Positions 30,601 through 40,800 of a stretch of 64,000 nt of DNA are shown here, piece after piece. Every line of letters begins with the position of its first letter. The first letter of the stretch is position 1. The notes under the pieces are model-generated. The model was not told the origin of the DNA. It was given only the letters and a program-made list of their open reading frames with translations, and ran no database searches. The stretch is from Edaphochlamys debaryana (Eukaryota; Chlorophyta; Chlorophyceae; Chlamydomonadales). The stretch covers positions 1,984,001 through 2,048,000 of the forward strand of contig JAEHOE010000004.1 in assembly GCA_016858145.1 (NCBI GenBank), read 5' to 3'. The translations under genes and the position numbers were made by a program.

Positions 30601-33561
30601 CGCACTGCTGCAGGGGCCCCCGGCGGCGGTCTTGGCGCCGGCTCGGCAGGGTCAGGCACGGCTGAACTCGACGATCGCCATCGCCGTGCTGAGGTCCCAG
30701 CTGGAGGAGGCCAAGGTGGGTCTTCACCTGAGGAGTTGGTATGAGGAATGCTTCTGTGCTACCTCATGTGGAGTGACTGGGCGGCCGGCTGCGGCCCCTC
30801 GACGTGACTACTGGTACTACAGTTTAAAGCGCATTTGCTCCGTCCCCCACACACCCAGATGCGCCAAGCGGACCTGAGGGCCGAGCTGGAGGATGCCGAG
30901 GTGAGGGCCTCCGCATGCAAGGCATCAGGCGCCTTTCGCTCGTACATGTGCCGTACGGCTGCTGCGGCCCTGGCCTGTTGCTGTGGCTTGTTCGGCGCAC
31001 ACGCACGTGATGGGCCTGGCGTTGAGAAGGCCGTGATCGAGGCTTCGCCTTCCTCAAAACCCGCAGACCCAAATCGACCAGCTGAGCCACCCACCAGTGG
31101 ACGTGCAGAGGATGATAGCGCAGCTGAAAGCGGAGCTAGCGGCGGTCAAGGTAAGGGCTCCACACAGGCATGAGCCCACAACTAGCCTTAGCAAGTTTGC
31201 ATCAGACGCCTCACGGCAGCTCGCGACCCCAACCCATCGTTCACCCCAGGCCCCTTTCGCGTGCGACCTCCTGCCGTCCTCCGTCCGCCCACAGGCCAAA
31301 GTCGCAGCGCGCGGCTACCCTGTCAACGGAAGCGAGAGCCTGGTGAGACTGCAAACAGGTGCAGCCCACCTCCTGCGGCCATGGCCGCCCCTCGTCTCCA
31401 CATTCCTCTGCGCCCTGTGCGTGCTCAGTTCTCCACCTCATTGTGCGCAGGTCGATGCCGTGGAGCCTGCCGGCCGCCCCTCACGTCGGCGCTACACCCC
31501 CCCTGAGGAGCTGCTGCACGCCGCCCGGGAGGACTACCGCAAGTGCGGGTTCAGCCTGCGCCCCAACCGATACCACGTGGCCGTGGTGGGGCCCTCGGGC
31601 ACCGGCAAGTCCGCCCTCGTCAGGGGCCTGGCCAAGCTCGTGTGCCAACGGTCGGGCCTGCCAGGTGGGGCCCATGTGCGTGAGTGCTGCTGCTGATGGA
31701 CCCAGTCCTGTGAGGATAGGTAGACCTTGACTCTGCTGGTCCGGTGCCTGGGCTTATACTTGGTGCTGGTACGCGACAAGTCCCGGCGGAGACGGCGACG
31801 CACATACACTAGCAACTCGTGGCTCGGTTCCGCGACACGCTAGTCTCATAAGCGCCCGTTCCTCCCACGCTTTCGTCGTGCCCTCTGAAGCGGCCCCCCG
31901 ACTGCCGGACGTGCCGGGGCCCGGCGGCGTGCGGCGGCTGACAGCCTGCGGCGTGCCCTCCTCGCCCCTGACGCTGTGGGACTGCCCGTCGCCCCTGTCC
32001 CCCAACGTGGCCGTGTACGTCCGGCAACAGCACCTGGGCGCCTTTCAGATGCAGGTGAGGCATGACTGCTGGTGGGGCCTAAGCTGAAGGCGTGGAGGGG
32101 ACGGGCTCGCGCCAGGGACTAGGAAGGGCGGAGGGGCTCGCAGGCGCGGCGGGCAGGCGCTCATGGGTAGCAGCGGGCCCAGGTTAGATGTGCTGCAATC
32201 GGGTGCTCGGGGTCAAGCGAGTGTTTAAGGGCATGAAACACACACGCAGCTTCCCCCTTCCCCCTCTCGCCCCTTTATTCCCCGGCCCCAGGTGCTGGTG
32301 GTCGACCGGGTGATCGAGGGCGTACACGGGGGCCTGCTGTACGCGCTGAGGAAGGAGTTCCCCACGCAGCGCATGGCGGTGGTCTTTGCAAAGGGGGACA
32401 GCCTCGTCGCGGACATGTGAGCGGGCGGGCATTCAAAGACAGGGAGCCTGAGACACGACAATGTGCTTGGGCGCATGGCCGGGGGCGCATCAGGTGGTGA
32501 CAGCGACGGAATGGTAGCAGCGATCTCTCCGTCTCGTCATCATGACACGCCGCTTCCTCGCCGCTTGACCTCGTCCGCCAGGTGCCGCGCGGAGCCAGGT
32601 CTCACCCAGGCGCAGGCGGTGTCTCGACTGCGCCAGCTTGCGCTCAAGGCAGCGAGGCAGGTCACGCCGGGCAGCAGTCCGCTCCGGCCTGACGACGTCT
32701 TCGTGCTCAGCGCGCACAGCATGCTGGCCGTGGGCGAGGGCGTGCCGGGCGTGCAGCTGCAGCTGGAGGAGGAGCGCTTCGTGGCGGCGGTGCTGGACGC
32801 AATGATCGACGACGGGTACCAGTACACGTCGGGCAGCATGGCGCCAGCCGCCGTTGACAACACCGCGCTGGGCCTGAAGCTGACCCGGCGACGGAGGCCG
32901 TGGATTACGCCGAGCCTGAGCGCAGCGAGGAGGCCGCGGAGAGCGGGCCGGGTAGGCATGGCGATGAGAGCCTGACGGGCCTCGATGCGCTGGCGGCTGC
33001 TGCGGCTGACCTGCTGGCCTTCGGAGCCAGCGTGGGGCAAACGGACGAGAGCAACGCAGACGCCGCCGGCACGCCCCAGGACAGCGATGTCGAGGCCCGC
33101 GACGACCCGAGCATGGCTGCGAACGCCGGTGACGGCTGCGGCGTGCGGCTCGGTGGGCTCGCCTGGGCCCGGCCGGTCCTGGCCGAGCTGGTTGGGCCTG
33201 CCCTGGGCCCGGACGGTGGGCCGCTGGGCGGCGCGTGGTTCCGTGCGGCTGTGGGCGAGGGCCCGGGCCTCCTCCTTCAGGTGGCGCCCGAGGGGCTTAG
33301 GTGCTACGGTCCGTTGGAGCGACGGAACGGAGGCGGCGGCCCGGCGTCCAACGGAGCTCAGGCGACCCAGGTGCGTGGCGGGGGTAACAGGGCAGATAAG
33401 CTAGGCGCCGCCCGCGGGCCACTGGCACAGGCAGATTACGGCGGAGATTGGTGGAAGCCCGAGAGAACCTCTATTGTCTCCACTGCTTGCCCGTGCGCCC
33501 TTCCCCGCAGGCCGCCTGTGGCAGCGGTTCGGGTGATCCGCCCCTGCTGCGTCTGTCCTAG
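27698..33561 (+). CDS. Gene A: IRG-like GTPase with two CWxC modules and coiled coil; C-terminal frameshift
   Basis: Exons: 27,698-27,848, 27,968-28,050, 28,164-about 28,420, 28,573-28,734, 28,868-28,998, 29,303-29,536, 29,791-29,848, 30,161-30,276, 30,650-30,715, 30,859-30,900, 31,067-31,150, 31,295-31,342, 31,451-31,664, 31,891-32,054, 32,292-32,416, 32,582-33,370, 33,511-33,561. Two CWxC modules (CWACAR/SQWYDHF; CWGCSK/SQWYTHM ... LLCDP) precede a basic exon (RKPRKRKH) and coiled-coil exons. The GTPase has GPSGTGKS, LTLWDCPS, AKGDS and VFVLSAHS, then LEEERFVAAVLDA and a C-terminal GAWFRAAVGEGPGLLLQ block. Between about 32,850 and 32,865 the frame changes by one base relative to gene B, so the C-terminal block is out of frame: decay, sequencing error or an unseen splice. 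The third-exon donor is uncertain. The GTPase call is firm; IRG affinity is inferred. Confidence 0.8.
30859..30900 (+). other. 42-nt coiled-coil micro-exon (gene A); paralogous exons in B and C
   Basis: This exon encodes MRQADLRAELEDAE, 14 residues or exactly two heptads, in phase 0. The same 42-nt exon occurs at 37,661-37,702 in gene B (AREEALSADLAETL) and 47,832-47,873 in gene C (EREERLLEALADAE). Confidence 0.85.
32235..32291 (+). promoter_or_regulatory. Conserved intron tail before the G4 exon (gene A); also in B (twice), C and D
   Basis: The intron ends with ACACACACGC, then a C-rich pyrimidine run, then AG. The same tail occurs at 39,249-39,299, 41,979-42,034, 49,614-49,672 and 62,710-62,774, always before the 125-nt exon with the xKGDS motif. 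Genes A and B2 even share GCATGAAACACACACGC. It may be a splicing element or a trace of gene conversion. Confidence 0.65.
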
Positions 33562-34861
33562 CGGCCATGGTACGGGTGCGCCGGCCGGGCCCAAGCGCTG
33601 CCGCTAACATATGCAGCAGCAGTACCGTAGCAGCTCCACCGTGGCCCCACCAGAACGTGTCACCCCTCGCATCGCCAGCTGACCATCAGCGCCTGGTGCT
33701 GTGAGGTGGCGCCGCGGCCTGGTCACTCATGGGGTCCTGCATTTGCTCAGGAGGCACACAGCGAGCTCGAGGGGCCTGAATGGATGGGCATGTGACGGGC
33801 CTGGTGCAAGCACGCAGCTGCTCCATTCATCATATTCCTTCATCATCCTTCATGAAGTCAATTCTAAGGGGCTTTCAATGTAACTACGTCAGCAGTTAGT
33901 TGCAATGGAGGGAAGGCGACGAATGGGGGGGACACCTAAAGTAACCAAATTGAGGTGTGTTCAGTGCGCTTTGCGGAGTCGGGTTGCGGTGAACCGCCAA
34001 ACACCTACCCTTCATAAGCATGCCTACCTCCTGCGTCGAAGGGGTGGCACCGTTACAGGGCATGCACCACTAGCTCGGCTAGCTGGCAGAGAGCACTCCT
34101 GTGCGGATGGGCTTTATGGCTGGTTGCCAGGGACTCGATGGCTGCCGTGGGTCCTATAAGGTGATGAACGGTTTCTGGGCAGGAGGTGTGACCGAGGTGG
34201 GGCCTTTGATACACTTTGGACATGGTGCACGTGTCTTTGCAAGCACTGTGGTGGGACCTGTGACTGCTGGGCCTGCACGGGCCAAACCTGTTGGAGGGTG
34301 TTGGTTGAAGGGGCTCTGGACGGCAGTTGCTGCCTGCCGGTTGCTGGGGTTCGCTCTCCCCTAAGCCAAATGAGAGGCCAGCAATGCCTTTTGGACCCCG
34401 AGTTGCCCGCCCTTGGCCCCGGCTTGGCCCCGGCTAGCTGCACGCAAGGCTGCACGTCGCGTTGGCCCACCCGTGTCCACCCTTAGTCAGAGCCAGGGGT
34501 GCGGGAGGGAGGCGGGGACACGGCAAGGGTTGGAGGGTTCACGTGTCGCTGCACCCCTAAATAAGAGTACCCGTAAGGACTGTAGCTGGGGGCGGCAGCG
34601 GGGTGAGCGGCAAACCTCGGCAGGGGAGAGTCTCGGGAAAGCAGTCCCTAAAGTGAGACGGCGACGACGAGGGGGCAAGGACTTGAGGGACGCCAAATGG
34701 TGGCCCTGGGGCTTAACGCAAGGCTCTGCACATTCATTTTGTCAACGTTTATACGCCAAGCGTAGCAGGCTGACGCCAAGCCGCGGAAAGCTGCTTGCGA
34801 CCATCATCTTTAAACGCCTATCTCGCGGCCGTGTTCTCACACAAAACATAACTTAGCAATA
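33562..34861. other. Intergenic region between genes A and B
   Basis: No coding exon recognised. It holds the presumed 3' UTR of A and promoter of B. Short open frames here have no motif or paralogue support. Confidence 0.5.
33879..33883 (+). terminator. Candidate TGTAA polyadenylation signal of gene A
   Basis: TGTAA, the usual signal in volvocine algae, lies 318 bp after the gene A stop. I found no equally well placed copy after genes B or C. Confidence 0.35.
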
Positions 34862-37800
34862 ATGAGGTGGGACGAAGAGTCCATAGCGGACTTTTGGAAG
34901 GCTTTCTCAGCGCTCGCACGGCGTCACAACACGGAGCCAACACCGCAGCGCGTCTATGCCGAGCTTGAGCGCCGCAGCTTACTAACGGACATTACCATGA
35001 AAGAGCTGCTCTCGTTCTGGTATAGCGCCAGAGGGAGGGCCGTTCGCGCGGGTCAGCATGGGTCCAACTCAGCGGCAGCCGAGCCCAAAGAACGCCGACA
35101 GCGCAAGCGGAAGGCAATTTGGTCGCCAGAAGCTCAGATAGCCTTCGATGCGGCCGTGGCGGCACTGAGAGCCGACAACCAGCCATTGCGCCCACGCCCG
35201 GTGTGGCGGGAGATGGAGAGGACGGGATGGGACGGTATGGACGGCGTGACTGAGTCCCAAGTACGCGCCCGCATTCTCAAACTTGACTGTGAGCATTCGG
35301 GGGGCGGAGGCGGCTGGATGGTGGGATCTTAAGGGAAGGGAAGTGGGGGGACTGGAGGCTGCGGGTGGGGATTCCCGCAGACTGACATCGGTTCCCATGT
35401 TGCCCTCTTTCCCAGCCGGCTCATCCCCTCGCGGCGAGGGCGGCGAGGGCAGCAGCAACAGCGGTGAAGACGGCGAGGGCGAAGGCGAGGCTGAGGGCGA
35501 GGCCGAGGGCGACGGCGACGGCGAGGCTGCGGGAGCGGCTGCGGACGCCGGCGGGGGCGCAGCAGCTGTGGGCCCGGCGGAGGCGGCGGTTGCCGATGGC
35601 GCCGCCGCCGGCCTTCCCGCAGCTGCGGGCACGGCTGCGACCTCGGGGACGGTGGCGGTCGCCGCTGGCGGAGCGGTCGTAGCGGGCCCGGCGGCGTCTG
35701 GGGCCGCGGCTGGGGGCTCCGGGGCAGCGCGCGCCCCGGCTGGGGGCACGGGAAGGGGCGCCGCGGCGGCGGGCAGCGCCAAGGACAACGCGAGCGGCCC
35801 GGCGGCTCAGCCAGGTGGGTTACAAGTGAGATGTGTACCCGCGAGATACCGGTAACCACTCGCCAAGTCGGGGCAACTAGAGCAAAGAACAACACTAGTG
35901 CCGCAACGGCTTCTGAGGCCAATCCAATCAGTACCAGGGGTCATGGGACATGGTCTGAACATGGCCTGGGCCCTGGGCCTGTGGGTTCGGGCCTGCACGC
36001 CATGCCCCATGACGCTCGCACGGTCCTCGCTCCTTGGATTATGCCCGTTGCCCCTGTGCAGTCACGGTGTCTCGTGTGGTCCAATGCCTGCTGCGGTTCT
36101 ACAGCATCAAGCTGCGCGAGTACAAGTGCATGGCCTGCCTCAGGGTGGGGTGGGCCTGGGACAAAGCACGGTGTAGAGTTCTTTTGCCCGCCTGGCGCCC
36201 GGGGTGGGATGGGCGTTTCAGCCGGTTGTGGGCTTCGGGGGCCGGGGCCGGGTCTTGCTGTTGCGCTTGAGGCGATGCGCGAGACAGGGTTAACCCGGAG
36301 TGTGCGGTCCGCTGCTGCGGCAGGCGGTGTGTGCATGCGAGGTTGACCCAGCTGCGTCCCGGCATGGCCCCACGTGGCCCACGTGCCCTCGCAGAAGCAC
36401 TCCAGCAATGACACGGTGTCCCTGCACCGGCGGCGGATCAAGCACTGGATGGGCCTGGATCCAGCCAGCGAGCGCCACGTGGATCGAGCGGCGCAGATGA
36501 TGATCCAGCAGCTGGGCGACAAGGTGGCCCAACCGCCCGACGACCCGCTCGCCGCCGAGCCCACGCACCCCTTCATGATGCAGCTGTGGAAGACGCTCCT
36601 GCGGGAGGGGCGGCCCATGTGCGACTGGCCCACCCCCCTGGTGCGAGAACGCGGGGGAAAGGGCCCCGCCGGGGGCTCCGGGGTTCGAGCTGGTGGAATG
36701 AGCGTCAGGGTGCCGTGAGGGACACGCGCGGAGGTTTCACAGTCGTGAGCATGTCGCGGCGCATGAGGCGCTCTGACAATACTGCGCTCAGTTTGGGCAC
36801 AAGCGGGAAGGTTGAACGCCCAAACATGTCGGCGAGTGAGGGAAAATAAGTCGTGGCAGCGTGTCTTTTGCAGTACCATATCTGACTGTGTGTGTTGCGC
36901 TGCGTCGCGATTGATTGCACCACAGGAGCTCGAGCGGGCGAAGGCCAAGGCCGAGCGGCGGAAGGTGCGGGAGGCGCGGGACACTCCGCCGCCGCCCGAC
37001 GAGCCCCGTCGGAAGACGCACGCGCCCGGCCGCGCAGGTGGGTGCTGGCTGATAGACATTCGGGGTAGCGTGGCGGTAGGCACTCTTCGCTCTCGCTCGC
37101 TGCGCATGTGCGGAACCCACGTCGTGTCAGGACGCACGCCCCGTCCGCTCTCTCCGATGCCAGGAACCTCAGGGCGGGCCGCTGCTGCGGGTGGCACGGG
37201 CACGGCCTCATCTTCCAGCGGCAGCGGGAGCGGGGAGGTGGGTCGCAGTTACTTGCCTGGGCTGGGTGGGATGAAAGCAGCAGACGCCTTCCGGCATGCA
37301 GGAGCGAACCGAATACCGGTACCATGCATCGAGAGCGGTTTGGCCGTTGGCCGTTAGCAAGACCTGAATGCATGCATGGCTTGTGTCACAGTCCGGATCC
37401 GCCCTTTTGCTCCGCAGTCGGGGGAGGAGGAGTCCAAGGAAGACGTCGAGACGCTGACGGCCCGGCTGGAGAAAGCCAAGGTGGGTTGCGCCTCCCCGGG
37501 GTTGTGAGGGTGTGCTGTACGGACGCCCCTTGCCGTACGCGCCGGGCTGCGAGCCGGCCACAGCATTGTGTCATCATCGTGCGGGCGTGGCCGAAAAGAA
37601 AGGCCTCGTTTCGCGCCGCCTGCGACGCATGCGTGGTTGCTTTCATTGCTGCCCCCACAGGCGCGAGAGGAAGCGCTGAGCGCGGACCTGGCGGAGACGC
37701 TAGTGAGTAATGACCTCTCAGCTGCAGGGGCATGTGCAGGGGCTCCTTCCTCGCTGTCACCTCGCGCAAACGGGTGGCTGGGCGTGGGGCTGTGACGCGT

Positions 37801-40800
37801 GCCGTACCTGTGTGCCGTAGGCTTGGCGCCGGCTCACGGCCCATGCCGTGAACCATTTGTTTCTCTTGCTGCCTGCTGATCTGGCACCACGCAACCTGCT
37901 GCCCCTCAGGCCCGCATCGAGTCGCTCCACAAAAACCCGCAAGCCTCAATGGCACCGCTGCAAGCCGAGCTGGAGCAGGTCAAGGTAAGGGTTTTATTCA
38001 CGTGTGACAGGGTTTGGTCGGGATCCGCGTCGTAACCCCGGTAGCGTGTTAACGGCCCCTAGGGGCCCTGCCCACGGCTCGGTTTCGTTTCCCTGAGACC
38101 ATTCCGCAAACCTGACCTTGGCAGGCCCAGACAGCTAGAGATGCTGCAGCGATCTTGTCTTGAAGCGCTGACCCCATCCACCCCATCCGTGCGCTCCTGC
38201 TGTGCGGCTCGAGGCTGAGCCCCGGTCTGTGTGCCCGGCCCTTCTCCTCCGCAGGCGCTGGCTCTGTCGCAAGGCTTCCCCGCTCGCAATGAGGAAGCCA
38301 TGGTGAGACCGCGTGCGCTCAGGCGGGCAAGGCAACCTTACGTTGTCAGGGTCCAGAACCTCATGCCATGCAACCCACATCCGTGCCCTGAACAGCAATG
38401 ACGAGTTGACAACCGCGCGCCAACCCCGCTCCTCCGCTTCCGCTCCCAGGGCGTGGTGGAGGAGTCCCACGGCCGCTCCAGAGGGCGCTACATGTGCCCC
38501 CCGCGCGAGCTGCGTGACGCACGGACCGCCTTCCGGCAAGCCGGCCTCGCGCTCAAGCCCGGGCGTTACCACGTGGCCGTGGTGGGGCCCCCGGGCACCG
38601 GCAAGACGTCTCTGGTGAACGGCCTCGCCAAGCTCCTGTGCCGCCGCGCGGCCCTGTCAGGTGGGGCTGTGCTTAGACATGGACCGTGAGCCCCGGCCGT
38701 AAGCTTATTGCGGATTCTTTTGCCTTGGCTGCTGCCTTGCCTAGCCCTGGCCCTGGCCATTCACCCCCAGCAACGTAAAGCGGCCGTAGAGCCTGAGTGC
38801 TGAAGCGCAAAACACACGGTGAAATAGCCCTAACCCGGCACGTGCAGGGCCGGGCCGGCTGCCCCACATGGCAACCGCGATGGACGGCAGCGGGCTGGCG
38901 TCGGCCAGCGTGGCCCGGCCCCCGCTGACGCTGTGGGACTGCCCTTCGCCGCCCAGCTCCATGGCGGGTGCCGTCTACGTGCACGAGCAGCACCTGTGCG
39001 CATTCCAGATGCAGGTGGGACAGGAGTAGTGATGGGGCACGTGTGTTGTCCATAGCTACGGGCGGGTGGGCAGGCAGCACCTGAACGCATTCCAGACGGG
39101 TCAGCACTGGTCGGGCTGAAGCTGCAGGCGTGGAGGGGACGGGCTCGCACCAGGGAGAAGGGAGGGCGGATTGGCGTGCGGGCGGGGCGGGCAGGCACTG
39201 AAAACTAGCAAGGGTTCCGCGTCACACAGGCTGGCCGGCTCTCTGCCGCACACACGCTGCTTCCCCCTTCCCCCTCCCGCCCCCTCCCCCCGCCCTCAGG
39301 TGATTGTGATCGACAAGGTCTTCGAGAAACTGCACAGCGCCCTGCTGTACGCGCTGCGGAACCGGCTCACCACGCAGCGCTTCGCGGTGGTGTTCGTCAA
39401 GGGCGACAGCCTGGTGGAGGGACTGTGAGCGGGGAGCGCTGGGCAGGGGCTGTGGCCAAAGGGCCAAGAAGAAGAGCTCTTCACGGCCGGGGCCAAGCGC
39501 TGGCGGTCCTCAACACATGCTTGTCGCTCGCTTATAAGGGGATGCTTCCTACTGTCTGACGCGTCACCTGGAAGCCACCTTTTCGTTTCGCCGCGGTTTG
39601 CGCGCCCCACCAGGTGCCAAGCGGAGCCGCGGCTGACCCTCGACGGGGCCATGTCGCGGCTGCGGCAGCTTGCCATGAAGGCGGCTAAGCCCATGACGTC
39701 CGGCGCGAGCATGCTGCCCCCCGAGAACGTCTTCGTGCTCAGCGCGCACAGCATGCAGGCCGTGGGCGAGGGCGTGCCGGGTGTGCAGCTGCAGCTGGAG
39801 GAGGAGCGCTTCGTGGCGGCGGTGCTGGACGCAATGATCGACGACGGGTACCAGTACACGCCGGGCAGCATGGCGCCCGCAGCCGCGGCCTCCGCTCCAG
39901 GCCCCGGCCCAGGCGCTGAGGCGGACCCGATGACGGAGGCCGCGGACCTCACCCCGGGCACCGAGCCTGGGCGGGGCATGGAGGAGAGCCTGCAGGGCGG
40001 CGGGAGCCTGGCGGGTCCCGAAGGCGTTGCGGAGGACGTCGGGGCCGGGGGCCTCACGCCAGGCCCTGGGCCGAGTGGGGCGGGCCCAAGCGGGGCGGGC
40101 CCGAGCGCGGTGGTCCCGAATGGGGCGGGCCCAATTGTGGCGGCCCCCAGCGTGGCGGGCCCCATCTCGGCGGGCCCAAGCACGGCAGGCCCCAACGGTA
40201 CGGGCCCTAGCGGTACGGGCCCAAGTGGAGTGGATCCCAACGCGGCGGGCCCCATCTCGGCGGGCCCCAGCACGGCGGGCCCCAACGGTACGGGCCCTAG
40301 CGGTACGGGCCCAAGTGGAGTGGATCCCAACGCGGCGGGCCCCATCTCGGCGGGCCCCAGCACGGCGGGCCCCAACGGTACGGGCCCTAGCGGTACGGGC
40401 CCAAGTGGAGTGGATCCCAACGCGGCGGGCCCCATCTCGGCGGGCCCCAGCACGGCGGTCCCGTTTGGGCTGGGCGGGAGCGGCGCGAGCCCCAGCACGG
40501 CGGGCCCGAGCGGGGCGGGCCCGAGCGGGGCGGGCCCGAGCGGGGCGGGTCCCAGCGCGGCGGGCCCGAGCGGGCCGGGCCCCAGCGTGAGCCGAGAGCG
40601 CGGCGCCAGCCCAGGCAGTGGAGACCACATCGGCGGCAGCGACTTGGGAGCTGGCGCCAGGGCGGAAGGCGGTGCCGCTGCTGGCGGGAGCATGGAAGTC
40701 GTCGTTAAAGGCGCTGGCGGGAGCGCTGACGCAGGCGGCGGAGGCGGTGGTGCTGGCCGAGGCCCTGACGCAAGCATGGACAGCGACAGCGATGTGGTAG

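Noticed and set aside
29162..30665. Several Pro/Arg-rich open frames of 120-310 codons in gene A introns
   Set aside because: They cross acceptor and donor sites that are conserved in paralogues and encode no repeated module.
32292..32419. Apparent stop codons right after xKGDSLVxDM in all five GTPase domains, as if each gene ended there
   Set aside because: In each case the TGA lies in a GT donor (AT|GTGAGC or CT|GTGAGC). Splicing to the next AG gives M/L-C-R/Q-A-E-P or its equivalent and an open frame, with identical phase 2 in all five.
40161..40440. CRISPR-like regular repeats
   Set aside because: The units are contiguous 90-bp coding repeats without spacers, in a eukaryotic gene.
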